64,000 nucleotides of DNA from Cacajao melanocephalus (Eukaryota; Chordata; Mammalia; Primates; Pitheciidae). Made by a program: the position numbers and the translations under genes. Positions 12,521 to 25,640 of the stretch are shown piece after piece (position 1 is the first letter of the stretch; each line of letters begins with the position of its first letter). The notes beneath the pieces were generated by a model. It was not told the origin of the DNA. It saw only the letters and a program-made list of their open reading frames with translations, and did not search any database. Location: contig CAUYLG010063096.1 of NCBI GenBank assembly GCA_963573385.1, positions 1 to 64,000 on the forward strand, read 5' to 3'.

Positions 12521-12984
12521 TCTACAATACCAACGTATTATAATATACCGTACTGTACTATACTGCCCCTCCAATATTGGATTCTCTTCTAAGTTCTCAA
12601 GTTATACATGAATGAACAAAAGAAATTGGTTACTAATATTCTAATCTACCCCTAAGTAGGAGTAACAAGCTTATAGCCCAAAGGCCAAATCTAGCCAATA
12701 CATGTGTTTTTTCCTCTGGTCCATGTAATAATTTCAATTTGGATGTATTTAGACAAGGTAAATCCTCTCTAAGTTAGCTAATGTCCCCATCACTTTTTGT
12801 CATATGACCTACCTGGCCTTACAGGCATTTATACTATGAACAGTTCATACAATGTTGTGTAATAAAACGTAATATGTATATGTAATATGTATTACGTAAA
12901 CTTGAGTTTCTATTGAAAGCCTGTTCTAAAGCAGGTGATATTTATGTTATATATTGTTCAAACCAAAAGTCAAAGTTGTTGTAA

Positions 12985-13130
12985 TAATTGGCTTCTAATC
13001 TTGGCTAAGCCAGTGATATGAGGTCATGAATATGTCATTTAGCCTCTCTGTGCATTATTTTTATAGTTTGCAAAATAGAAAATAAACAATATTTATAGCC
13101 TGTCTGGGTATTTTAAGAAAAACTAAGGTA
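12985..13130 (+). mobile_element. MIR, sense, decayed
   Basis: TTTAGCCTCTCTGTGCATTA followed by a degraded AAAATAG segment fits the MIR core. Confidence 0.5.
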
Positions 13131-13144
13131 ATACAGGAATAGTT

Positions 13145-13420
13145 GTTCATTTAATTAGCAAATATATACTAAATAGCTGTGATATTCGAACCACTTTTTT
13201 AGGTGCAGTAGTACAAAGATAAATAAACTCTCATCCATCATATAGTTGGTGAGAAAAATAAGTAAATATGAAAGGATAACAAATAGTACACAAGAGTATT
13301 GATCCTTATAAGGTAGCAGCATTAGCTAAGGTCATAGAAGTTGGAGTAAGCCTTGGCGTATAGGTAGTATTGGAATGGATGGGAAAAAGGAAAAGCATCC
13401 TAAACAAGAGAATACCTCTT
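13145..13420 (-). mobile_element. L2-like fragment, antisense
   Basis: The TTTAATTAGCAAATATATAC-type start and the following order resemble the L2 3' end in reverse. Decayed. Confidence 0.45.
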
Positions 13421-13565
13421 TTTCCAGAAAAAGGTAATTTGACTTTTTAATTACTAGTTAAGTTCAGTTAATATCCTCCACAAGGCTGTCCTAAAACCAT
13501 GACCTGACTTTTGTTCTGTGGTCAAGTTCAGATTTATCATCTGAATTTCCATGTTTTCTTTCCAG

Positions 13566-13722
13566 GGGGAAGAGACACGGCAGGCCTGGGTGGCAAAGGA
13601 GGCCCTTACCGGCTGGATGCGGGCCACACAGTGTACCAGGTCTCTCAGGCTGAGAAAGATGCAGTTCCAGAGGAGGTCAAGAGAGCTGCTAGAGAGATGG
13701 GCCAGAGAGCTTTCCAGCAGAG
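13566..13722 (+). CDS. VWA8: VWA8 exon (window exon 2 of 8), glycine-rich segment and start of helical linker
   Basis: The acceptor is TTTCTTTCCAG and the donor AG|GTCAGT. The exon enters in phase 1 and leaves in phase 2 (157 nt). It translates as GRDTAGLGGKGGPYRLDAGH, then a charged stretch ending in AREMGQRAFQQ plus a split Arg codon. The run of glycines on both sides of the upstream junction is a recognisable feature of VWA8 just before its C-terminal linker. The second half is rich in Lys, Arg and Glu and should be helical. The frame joins the flanking exons without a stop. Confidence 0.94.
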
Positions 13723-14059
13723 GTCAGTGTTCCCATCGCATTTAGACCAGCACTACTGCTGTGGTGAAATGTCACGTTGGACTATGGGGAAACCTAGATT
13801 TGTGTGCACTTCCACCTCATGCAGCAACTGGGACCTCAAACTGAAATCCACAGACGCCCCCTTCCCTAACTGAAACATCCAAGTAAACAAAATCTCCCAT
13901 TCTTTCTACTCAGGCTCCTTAACATTTATTCATCACATATGACTGATGTAAAAGAAAAGTAGCACATGAACAAGTAAAAACAAAGATATTTCTCTTATGA
14001 GAAGTTAAACTAAAGCTCAGATCACTCCATACATGTCTGTCTGTTCCTAGGACACATAG

Positions 14060-14149
14060 GGAATTCAGGTAAGTTTATGCAATGGTCCCTTCCTGCCCTC
14101 AGAAATTCTGCAGATTAGTGTGGAGACAGGACAAGGAAACACACACACG

Positions 14150-14184
<35 letters not shown>

Positions 14185-14410
14185 AAATGCTAAAGTCATA
14201 GGGTGCAGAGGCTGTCCTCTCCGGCAGAGCAGAGAAAAGCAAGTTTAGTGGGCTGATGTGAGGTGGGGCCAGAGCTTAGCTAGGTTTTAGAGATGGGAAG
14301 AGAAGAGCTAGAATATTTCAGAAAGGGAAAACTAAATGAGCAGAGGCACCAGGGCAAGATGAGCATAGTGTCTATGGCAGAGAGGCAGCTCACCCACTCA
14401 AGATAAAGAG
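14060..14410 (-). mobile_element. L2-like fragment, antisense, split by a CA repeat
   Basis: CCCTTCCTGCCCTCAGAAAT, GTGTGGAGACAGGACAAGGA and AGCAGAGGCACCAGGGCAAG follow the antisense L2 order. Confidence 0.5.
14138..14181 (+). repeat. (CA)n microsatellite
   Basis: About 21 CA units with two CG-containing interruptions. Confidence 0.95.
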
Positions 14411-15759
14411 TACCAGCTGGGGAGGAAGAGCAGTGAGTTTGGGTGGGGAGGCCTCATCATTGAGTAGAGGCCTTAATCTAGGCCAGTGAGCCTGTGGCCT
14501 TCGGACATTCCCCAGCTGTTCTGGGCCACTCCAATTGGAGCCATTTAAAAAATAAGAATCCATGTGTGTGCTTCAGCTAAAAGTGAAAAATACTGAAGAA
14601 CCACTAATATGTCCTTTCAGATTCCAGTAGTCGTTTGGGAAGCAGATTTACATTTTTGTGCTCCATGAAAGGAGCTGGGCGCAGTTAGAAAAAAGCATGT
14701 TAAAGTGTATGAGTTATGAAATTCCTCCCACGTAGAACATCTGGTATTACATTACATGCTGTGCTTCCACATCCTGTAAGTAAACAGTACAGGACAATAG
14801 AGACAAGAATGCAGGCCCTGCCTCCACACCCTCAGGAACGCCTGCCAGCCTCAGACCCTCCAGGCTTCAGCAGGTAAATAACACACTTGAGGCTAGAGGC
14901 AAGAGTGTTGCCTTCAGCCCTTCTGCTGGCTTCCCTGGTGACTGTTGACAGTTTATCTGTCCTCTTTATGCCTGAATTTGCTCTTCTGGAGATAAAATTC
15001 ACTCTCCCTTTCTTCCAGGGAGATAATGAGAGCAGATAACTATGTTAGGAATGAAAGTGTTTAAACTTCTCAGAAAAAGATAGAAAATATTCTAGTGAAC
15101 AGTCTTGTTAGAATGAAAGTTCTCTACATTTCTTATGAATTATGAAGTATCAGTTTATGAAAAGAACCAAACAATTAGATATGTGTCATTCTCCCCTCCC
15201 CAACTAATGAGTCCCCGTTGTTGCCACACATAAAACCTCCCAAGTACTTGTTCATTCTAAATTTTCACCCAAGTGGACAGGTAGACAGAGTGTTCTGGCA
15301 CACACAGTTCACAGGGAGGCAGAAAAGTAGCAGTGCTTGGGCACAAGTACATGCCCCCTTCTCCTGTTGCCGTAAAGGAGTAAGGAGCATGGTTCTGTAA
15401 AGGACTGTTGCCCCACAGGGGAAGAAGTCAAGGAACATCTGTGCTCTTAACACAAATGAATGTAGCGGCTGTAAGAGAGGAAACAGAGGGCACGGGGAAG
15501 GGATGAGGAAACGATACACCTCTAGTAAATGCTGCAGAGAAGAGTCTCAGTCGAAGTAAATGAGAATACCACAAAGTGGTTGAAAGAGGAGTTGGGCAAG
15601 GGCGTGAAAAAGGAGAGGAAGAAATAGAAACGCAAAGGAGATCCGGAGAAAGATGGGGCAGAGCAAAACACCAAGAGAAAGTCATTGCTTTCTACTTTCA
15701 TGTAGAAATGGGACTTTCAACCCATTTGATGAATATTTCATTTAATGCTGCTGAAAATT

Positions 15760-16010
15760 TTTTAACTTTTTATTATGGAACTTTTCAAACATAAAAGTCA
15801 AGAAGAACATGTAATGAACACTATGGACCCGACCCCACCCTCCCCAACTTCAAGAAGAAAAATCTGGCTCCACTCCTAGTCTTTTCTGCTGACTTGTTTT
15901 GAAGCTAATCCAAGACTTCTATCATTTCATTGTAAATATTTCTGAGTGTATCTCCATAATGTAAAAACAAAAAAAGTGCAAACCCACAATACTATTATTA
16001 CATCTTTAAA
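15760..16010. mobile_element. Old LINE-type fragment
   Basis: TTTATTATGGAACTTTTCAAAC and the following text resemble an old L1 3' region seen also at 39880-40260. Family not certain. Confidence 0.35.
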
Positions 16011-16023
16011 AAGTAATAATTCT

Positions 16024-16414
<391 letters not shown>

Positions 16415-17608
16415 TTAATGCTTTTATGGTACCCTGTACCTTTTCTCCATAACTCTTATCACTCTTGCCTATTATGTGATTTGTGTGAATAGTTGATTGT
16501 CTCTCCACTGACTGTAAGTTCCTGGGGGGCAGGTATGTATCTCTTCTGTGCTCCAGCATAACCCCAGGACCTACACCCAGAACCTGGTATGTGGCAAACC
16601 TTCATATATATTTGTGGAATGAATGATACACACGTACATACAAGTAATAGAATCATCCTTTAGTACTTAATTCAGAGACTGGCTGAAATTCGACAGTCCT
16701 AGCTATGAGCTAGAGAGTCTGTGCTAGTGCCTCGAAGAGCCTAATGCTGCTAAGTGGGCTCCTGACATCATCAACACAGCATTTTGATAGCATCTATTTG
16801 TATCTGGTTTTATGCTAGATACCAGCCCCTACATATCAAGAATATATTAACTAAGGCAGACTAACAGAGAGAGAGAAGCATAAAACATGCATAAAGTGGA
16901 ACAGAAACATTACACCAATGAAAAGCAAATGAAATAGCAGGGAGGTACATGTCTACACTTAGAAAAGCGTTTAGGGTGGGCACCAGCTGTGGTGATTGTG
17001 TCCACTACCATTTGCAATACTAATCAGCCTCACACAGTGGATCTAAGCTTATGTTTGTTTTCCTTATAATTGATTCAAAATTATAGTATTTAAGTCTGAC
17101 CTATAAGAAAAAGTAAAATGAGAACTAAAATTCCCAGACTCTTACGTAACAATAAATATACCCTTTAAAAATATACTGTGCCAACAAAATGCAGTTAGTC
17201 CGCATAGATTACTAGGATGTGAAGCAGCTGTGCCCTGCAGTTTTGATCAGGGTTAAAGAAGCAGAAAGATATATTTCCAGCTAGTTTTGTGGGCTTGAGG
17301 GTATTAGCAATGGGTACCTCATTTGATCCAGAGGCTAAAACTTTCCTATTTTCTTTCTACGTTCCCTGCTTCAGTCATCATCTTTAAAAATTTATCAGCT
17401 TTGAATGCCTTGTAGGTGATCTTTCTGAAAACCGACACAATCTGGAATATGGTTTCCAGATTTCTTTATAATTAAAACAGCATGTGGTGTGTTTTTGGGT
17501 GCAACATGATCGCACCAGTGGTAGCCCTGTAACTGGAGCTAATTCTGATCACTCTACAAAGACCAGTCTGCTTGAGGCGGCTTACCAAATGGCTGGCTCC
17601 TTCCTTGA

Positions 17609-17690
17609 TATGTATGTATGTATGTGTGTATGTACATATGTGTTTCTATATGTGTGTGTATATGTTTGTATTGATGTATACACCTACAAC
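17609..17690 (+). repeat. TATG/TGTA-rich low-complexity tract
   Basis: Imperfect TATG and TGTG units, ending at the duplicated segment. Confidence 0.8.
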
Positions 17691-18020
17691 CCATACCTCC
17701 GACATTGCATGTGCACACACACATACACACACACAGTAGTTTAGAAGAGTGTGTTGTGGTTAGGCTCTTGAGATATGTATTCATTATTCCCTGTTCTAAT
17801 ATCAGCACCTTTTATATTTATAGAAATATGTGACTAAATCAGCACATTATGGATATAACACTGTAAAACCCAAGAGAGGTAACTCAGCAAATGAAATTTC
17901 TACTTACAGTTAGTTTAAGATGCTGCATTTTAAATAATCCTGAGTTGTATTTTTATTTCAGTCATTCCTTTCAATTCATTTTGAACACCCATTGTATGTT
18001 AGGTACCATGCTATACATAT
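17672..18020 (+). repeat. Local direct duplication, copy 1
   Basis: Shares with 19098-19450 the order: GTATACACC, CA-rich tract, AGTTTAGAAGA, CTTTTATATTTATAGAAAT, ACACTGTAAAACCCA, AGATGCTGCATTTTAA, GTTGTATTTTTATTT. Identity is roughly 80% by eye. Confidence 0.85.
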
Positions 18021-18449
18021 ATATATATTCTCTCCTCCATCCCCTCCCCACCCCAAGGACAGCTGTGTCTACATTTGTTTCTAATCAGTGCTAATCTCCC
18101 TTCTTTGAAAAGAAGCATATTGACAGGCACACACAACAGTTTAGGTATGAAGGGGTAGGTGGCATGTTCTGCAGTGTTTATTGTGCCCAGCTTCTGTCAG
18201 CCTTGATACTTGAGACATAACTTAATCTAATAAAAATTCATACAGAGATTTCAGAGACTGCCAGAAACTAAATACAAGAGGTATTGTCAGGGGGTCAAGT
18301 CCTGTACACATATTTCTTTCTGTTCTTCAGGACTGAGAGTTAATGCGATTTAGAAAGGCACCTTCGCATGTCACCTCAAGATTCAACCATTCAGATATTA
18401 CAGTGGCCTTGTCTGTATTTACTTTTTAATACTTAGTGTTTTCAAAGTG

Positions 18450-18880
18450 CCATCTAGCAGCACTTATTGAGTGCCACTGTGTGCCAGGTATTGTGGTAGG
18501 TACTAAAGTTTATAGAAAAAATAAAACACGGTCCTTCTCTGTGATGAATAGAATAGAAAACATCTAGTACATACCGTGTAATAAAAGTATTTTTCATTAA
18601 AATGTTGGTTCTGTTATACATATATACATACATGCATTTGTGTGTACAAGATCTCAGAGTAAAACATTTCCTACTATGGAAAAGAAAAATTTGAAAACAC
18701 CATACTAAAGGGAAACAGTCCTATCTATTAAAGCAATAAAGTATGTGATTTTCTTGGTAGATGTCTGTACAGGGCACGTGAAAAGGGAATGGTAGGTTTT
18801 TTGCAAGGGCTCATGCAAGACTTCAAAGGATGTGGCCTTTGAGCTAGATCTTGAAACCTAAGCTGGTATTATCCAGTGGG
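18450..18880 (-). mobile_element. L2-like fragments, antisense
   Basis: TTATTGAGTGCCACTGTGTG (about 18467) and later AGGGCACGTGAAAAGGGAAT fit an antisense L2, broken by unrelated sequence. Confidence 0.5.
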
Positions 18881-19097
18881 GTGATAGGGCAGGAATGCCA
18901 GTCTGCCCCATGGTACTCTAGGCCTAGCATTACATAATTGTAATAAGCTTCTAGCACTCTGCCCCATGGTGAATGGATTTTTTCCAGTGCTCAACCTGAC
19001 AGGGAGGAATACAGACCATTTATTCTCATTCAGTATTTGAGGTTTCTGTTTTAGGTCAAGGTGATAAAAAATACACATTAGATGAGAGTTTCAGCTA

Positions 19098-19450
19098 TAC
19101 ACCCAGGATTCATATCTCCAGTATTACATGCATATACACACATACATACACATACACACACACACACCAGTTTAGAAGATTGTATTATGCTTGGGCTTTT
19201 GAGACATACATTTATTATTCCTTGCCCTAATATCAGCAACTTTTATATTTATAGAAATTTATAGAAATGTTTGGTTAAGATAGTGAATTCTGGATACAAC
19301 ACTGTAAAACCCAGGAGAGGTCATTCATTGAATGAACTTTCTACTGGCGGTTTAAGATGCTGCATTTTAAGTAATGCTAAGTTGTATTTTTATTTTAGTC
19401 ATCCACTGCTATTTATTTTGAGCACCCATTATGTTAGGTTCCATGCTAGG
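19098..19450 (+). repeat. Local direct duplication, copy 2
   Basis: Direct-orientation copy of 17672-18020, offset by about 1.43 kb. It runs on into L2 sequence (TTATGTTAGGTTCCATGCTA). Confidence 0.85.
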
Positions 19451-19750
19451 CACTGTAAAGAGAAAGACTCAGCCCTTACCTAAAGGAGCACAGAGCCTAG
19501 CTGGGGAGACAGGAGGCAGATAGTTACAGCATGGAGAGCAAATTCTCTGACTGAGGGAGGAATGAAGTGTGATAAGAGTACAGAATAGAGACCCAGGGGT
19601 CAGAGGCTTTCTGGAGAAGGCTATCATTGACTTGAGTCTTGAAGGGTAAGTGGGAGTTAATAGGCAAAGTCAGGGGAAGGACACTCCAGGTTGAGAGAGA
19701 AGCCCTTACAGGGCATGTGATGTGTATGGGAGCTGCCAGCAGAACCAAAT
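19430..19750 (-). mobile_element. L2, antisense
   Basis: GCCTAGCTGGGGAGACAGGA, CTTGAGTCTTGAAGGGTAAG and CACTCCAGGTTGAGAGAGAA are in antisense L2 order. Confidence 0.65.
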
Positions 19751-20386
19751 TGTCAAAACTCTGGGAAGATAGAATTTCAAAGCCACAATAATGTTAAAAC
19801 ACAATTGTCCTGTCTAAATTACACTGTCAGCAATTTTAGAAAACTCTCACACAGAGATACATAGCAGCACATTAACTTACGTACTTTAGGCTTGAGCCAT
19901 TATCTTGGTCAACCAAATATATAATCTCAATCTTAAAAAGCAACCCATGGGAACCCTCTTAGGAATCTGCCACAGGAACTGATCAGCTGCGAACATCACA
20001 ATATGGCTTTGGGATACAGCAATGGTGTGCCATAGAGCCGATTCATACTGGCTCATGAGAGCCAATTGTGCACATTTTTTTCTAACTCACTGTTCATAGC
20101 TTGTAATTTATCATAGTGGCAATATTTACATTATGGAAATCAGCAAACACCATAAATCAGGACTTTTTTCTTGTCCTAGTTTGTTAACCATTTACTAGCA
20201 CACTATTGGATGTTACCTCCTTTGAATCTGAAAGCATAGCTGGAGACATCACTTCTTGCCTTTTCTCCTCAACATGAATCTGAGTTTCCAAGGAGTTTGC
20301 TAAAGTTCTGGCAGGAGGTGAATGAAAGTGGAAACCCGTATATACGGGATTTAAGCTGTTAACTTTTTATACTCCTCTGGTTTCAG

Positions 20387-20495
20387 GCTAAAGGAGATCC
20401 AAATGAGTGAATACGATGCTGCAACCTATGAAAGGTTTTCAGGTGCTGTTCGGCGACAGGTGCACTCCCTCCGAATCATCCTGGATAATTTACAG
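20387..20495 (+). CDS. VWA8: VWA8 exon (window exon 3 of 8), helical linker
   Basis: The acceptor is TGGTTTCAG and the donor CAG|GTAATC. The exon enters in phase 2 and leaves in phase 0 (109 nt). After the shared Arg codon it translates as LKEIQMSEYDAATYERF, then SGAVRRQVHSLRIILDNLQ. The pattern of spaced hydrophobic and charged residues suggests amphipathic helices linking the ATPase-derived part to the VWA domain. No catalytic motif is seen here. The six-exon frame continuity supports the boundaries. Confidence 0.94.
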
Positions 20496-21599
20496 GTAAT
20501 CTTCTACTTATGGACCAAGAAAATAACCTGGGCCCAAAGCTAGACACATTCCTAAAGTCTTGGAGAAAATTATCTGAACCCTAATCAGCCAGTCCTAAAA
20601 AATGTATCAATGTCAAAATGTCTGCATAAAACTGGACTATCCCCTGGCTTTCTTTTTGATCATCCAGGGATTATATTGTCTATGTCCCCTGGCTCCTCTT
20701 CCTTCTACCCTCCCCTTGCTCCTGCATTGCCTGCCTTTGTGCAGTTTCACAAAACTCTCAATGCTAAAGAACCAGTTGGTACTGATACTGCTCCTGAAAA
20801 TATTAAGACACTTCAGTATTTCCTAAGCATGACTATTGTTTGGAGATTTCACATTAGAAATTGTGCTCTGGTCAGTTTGCACAAATAATTTAGGAGGGGT
20901 TGAATGTTCCTTAAAATCACAAACAAAATCAGATTATTTTATCTAATGCAAAGCCTCATTTCAGGACAAAGGGAGAAGTGTTGGTAGCTAAGTTGTGCCC
21001 TGCTTCTCCACTCTACTCTGGAACCTTGTGTTTCTTTTCCATGAAGTATTTCAAGCTGATTGCATTTCCCTTTTTGGTTCTTATTTGTAATTGTCCTTTT
21101 GAGGGAAGTTTTATTATTTTTGCTAAGTATGGGGGATTAGAACTTCTGTGATGTAGTTTTTAATCCACCATTTTAACCCAAAAGCTCTGGAAAAGCCTTA
21201 TTTTTCAAAAGGTCTAAACTGTATCCAGAGAGTAATAAAAGCTTTGTCATTTCCAAGAGGAAAGATCTTTATAATAATTAACCAGATGTCTAATTTCAAA
21301 ATCTGAGAAACGTAAAAATTAAATCATTTGCTTTAAAAAATTCCATATGCAGTTATTTAGGATAAAACAGCATAAGATTTTATATAAATTATGTGAACAA
21401 CATGATGTTGAATGATTGGATTTTCTTACATAGTCACTCATAGACAAGTGTTCATTGCCCTGGACATTGACAGCACCAGGACAGTGCTAGGTTGGCTCTG
21501 AGCTTCAGGGTAAGGCAATGGTTGTTGACGGGCCAAAATGGATGATTCAAAGGTGAGAGTAATGGGAGATGGTGCCTATACCAAGACTGGAGAATGACT

Positions 21600-22080
21600 A
21601 TGGTTCAGTGATTCACTCACTTCTTATGTTCTCAATGCACACCAGGCATTAGAGATAGAAAAATAAGATACAGCTTCTGCCCTCAAAGAAAGAACTCAAA
21701 GTCAACACTAAGTTCCTAAGTTCTGTAGAGAATTTTGCACGCAATGCTATCAGATGAAATGAGGAAAGGCTTCATGGAAAATGTAATGTTTGAATTTGCT
21801 CTTAAAAGATGCTAAGGAATTTCCCATGTGCTTAAGGAGTCAGGGCACGTCAGACACAGGAAGCAGTATGTGTAAGTTCACAGAGGTATAGGAGAGCACA
21901 GTGGGTTCCAAGAAGGACAGAGTGTTTGGTATGGCTGAGAAAAACTCACTCTGGTAGGAGATAATGGCAAGAGAAGAGATTGCCAGAGCTGTAGGCACCA
22001 GATCCTGAATAGCCCTGGATGCCATGAGAACGTGCAGACCACATTGAATCTTACCCCATGGGCAGAAACAGAGGCCCTTA
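21600..22080 (-). mobile_element. L2, antisense
   Basis: ACCAGGCATTAGAGATAGAA, CAGCTTCTGCCCTCAAAGAA and GAATAGCCCTGGATGCCATG follow antisense L2. Confidence 0.65.
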
Positions 22081-22779
22081 GACGATTTGCAGTGCTAGAA
22101 AGGGATATTAGAATACATTTTTAATTGAAGGTATCAGATTTCTCGTCTGTTATTAGTTGATGTCTTGATTGGTATTTGTTGGGGACCATGCTGTAGTTGC
22201 TTTTGTAAGCACTATCATATTTAATCCTCACATCAGCTCTTTAGATAAATGGTATCATGTGTATACAATCAGCCAGAAGATGAAAAGTCACAGCAGGTCC
22301 ACTGCTGGGACTTCTCACAATCACACGCAAAGGAAGCCTGGGTTAGAATTAGAGGTAGCATCAAGGAATGGCTCTCCACTAATCACCGCAGCAGTGAGAC
22401 CAGTGTCAGAAAACAGTGTCCAGTTTTGCTTTCAGCTTTCAAAGTGAAATGAAAGAAAACTCTGAAGGTCTCAGGTAAAAGCAACAAATAAGATTAAATG
22501 CATGGAAAACAAAGTAGCATCCATTTTTTAAAAATCCTTCAGGGGGTTGGAGTCAATAACTTACTAAATATCCTCAACGAGAGTAATTATTTCAGCGAAG
22601 TTTTTATTCTCTTCCTCTCTGGAGATCTAAAAAAGAGAAAATAGGCTTAACTAATACCAAGAGAGAGTTTTAAGATGTAGGAAAGAACATGAAAGCAGTT
22701 TAACCCTTGAATAAGTAGCTAAAATCAGTGCAGAACTTTTATCTTTAAAAATCTTCACAAACAATACCAGCATTATAAT

Positions 22780-23290
22780 AATAGCAATCATTTACTGAGA
22801 ATTCATCATGCACCAGGCATTCTACTACGTGCTTTACATTGTCATCATCACCAAGATCACCTCCATCATTATTGTCATCCTCTGCAGTCACACAGCCTGG
22901 GTTCTGTAAAATGGGAATGACAAATAATAGTGTGTTAGTGAAGAACTCAGATGATATGCGTAAACAGTGCCTAGCATGCAGCATTCTCTGCAGAAGGATT
23001 TGCTTCACCATTACCTTCATTGCCCTTGCTAAGATTTATCTAAGATTTACCCAGTCAGGTACTTTACATTCATTGTGCTATAATCTCTACAGAAACCAGT
23101 ATGTATAACTTTCTACATTTGATAAATGAGGAAATAGAGACACGTACATTGTCTCAATTATCATAATCCTATGAAATATAGGTATTTTGCCCCCACTTTA
23201 TAAATGAGAGACCTGAAGATTAGAAAGATGGTATAACCAGTCCTGGACTGTATGGCTAGTAAGGCAGGTGTCTAGGTCCAAAGTTCAGTT
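22780..23290. mobile_element. Cluster of MIR pieces in both orientations
   Basis: Antisense MIR at about 22780-22860 (CACCAGGCATTCTACTACGT), sense MIR at about 22900-22985 (AAACAGTGCCTAGCATGC) and antisense MIR at about 23050-23285 (GATAAATGAGGAAATAGAGA). Confidence 0.6.
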
Positions 23291-23430
23291 TATTATTATT
23301 TGTTGGGGTCTCTGTTCTCTTCTTCCAACTCAACAATTCCATGAAAAGCGTATTCTTATATATACTCATAAAACATTTTGCATCATTATCCAAATGCCAC
23401 ACCGCATTTTTCAAGTGTTTTCCTTATTGA

Positions 23431-23733
<303 letters not shown>

Positions 23734-24589
23734 CTGAATCTTTATTTTTAATCAATAGGGGAGTTATTCTCAGATGGGCTTTCTAGTCTTCAATTTAGGA
23801 AGCTAGGGCTAGTTAAAAACATAGCTACTGACCAAGCAGGGACATGGCCTTGTGTAGAGTATGGAACTTTAGATTGAAAACAAAGCAAGAAACCTTTGAT
23901 TTGGTCCCATTTTTGCCGTCTTCTGCCAGTCCTGTGTGGCTCCTATTGACTAATATCTTCCAGCTGTTTTGAGGTTGCTATGTAATCCAAGTAACTATGG
24001 GTGTTTCCTTGGTGAACAGCACAAAGCTCGGCCAAGAACTAGAAAATCATCACTTGACATGACTTTCCAAAGCACAGCCTTAAGCCCACTCATTGATTCC
24101 AGGTGGGATTTGAAGAGCAGGAAATGCTGTTGCCACCCACGTTAATGTCTGCTTTAACATGTGCCTATGTTGCAATATATCTCTTTCTTCTCAATTAAGA
24201 TAACTATCACCAGTGACTTTCCTTGGCTTCTTTGAGTTATTGGACCTTTTCATTTTTCTGAATCCATAGCATTAATCTTCTCATCAGTCCATAAGAACTT
24301 CCATTATATTTGGTTCAGAATCTCAGTCTCCTATTGCAGCATGCATGCCCTAACAAAAGAAAACATCCATTCTTACAACAAAATAAATAAATAAACCACT
24401 TTATTTTAATTGTATCTTCTCTCCAATGTTTTTCTGATCTACAATCATAATTTCATTCTCAGGCTAAACTAAATTAACCTTTCTGTGATTGCTGTGGCCA
24501 GCATGATATCTCCATGAACCAACAATTACGTTCCTTTTTTCCCCTGTGGTGTTTCAAAATAAGCTTTTGTTCAGATAAATAGTGCTTTA

Positions 24590-25640
24590 ACACTGATTGT
24601 GTGACGCATACTATGCTTGGCACTGAGGGCACAGAGATTGATAACATAGTGCCCCTGTACTAAGAAAATTCTGTACTTGAGGGGCAGAGAAGACAGACAC
24701 CTAAAGAGATCATTCCATTTCATATGATAAGTCCCTATATAGAGGGAGGCTTAGAATGCAGTGGAGCCCAGAAGAAAGGGATTCAAGGATAGATTTTGAA
24801 GCTAAGGTACGTGACCCAAGTCTTGAGAGACACACAGGTATTAACCAGACAGAGAAGGGTGGAAACAAGAGGCCACAGCACAGACAGATGCATGACATTG
24901 TGTGGTCTCAGGCATGAGCTGAGAGCTGGTTATATCTTCTCTAGGAGGTTTTACAGCCATGGAGAAGAAAGTTTCAGACACAAGAGAGGTGGAAGCCAGG
25001 AGACTAAATCATAAAACAATATCAGTTATTCAGATGAGAAGTGTTAGGAACCTGAACCAGGGTAATTGAAATGAAAATGGAAAGAATGAGACAAATTCAA
25101 GAAGCAGTTTGGACATAGGACAAAAAGACAAGTGACACTGAATGTGGGGGAAGGGAAATGGGAGGTTGTCAAGCCCTGGAGGACAGTAATAGGGGACACA
25201 GGAGAGGACAGATTTGTGAAGAAAGCAAATGTTTGCTTTGGATGTTAATATATTTTCTCACTATTAGGACACCTGTGTGAAAATATCAAGTATGATGTTT
25301 AAAGTTTTCAAAACCTGAATTTGGAGTTTAGGAGCAAGGTGAGGACTAAATAGGGTTTCATGTTTATGTGGGTATCTATGTATGTATTTTTGTGGTCATC
25401 TGTATAGAGGCACAGCCCAAGCCAAGAGAAAATGTGTCAACTAAAGCAAGAGTGTAGTGCAAAGAGAGGGAAAGGGTGAGAACAGCTGTATCAAGGAACC
25501 TCTGTATGTCACAGGAGAGCAGCGAAGTGCCGGTTACTCTTTCTTAGCATATCGTGAATGGCTTATCACTCAGGAAATGATATCAGTGGTCATGAGAGGA
25601 CAACTTCATCCAGGTACAGCCTAGAAATATATTCCTGAGC
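24590..25640 (-). mobile_element. L2, antisense, long decayed copy
   Basis: TGCTTGGCACTGAGGGCACA, CAGACAGATGCATGACATTG and GAATTTGGAGTTTAGGAGCA appear in antisense L2 order over about 1 kb. Confidence 0.5.

Larger units (their letters stand above)
10321..13565 (+). other. VWA8: VWA8 intron between window exons 1 and 2
   Basis: The intron holds MIR copies (10485-10695, 12290-12520, 12985-13130) and an L2-like fragment (13145-13420). The stretch 10700-12280 has no recognised element. About 12660-12770 has a phrase like an old hAT-type transposon, but it is too decayed to call. Confidence 0.8.
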
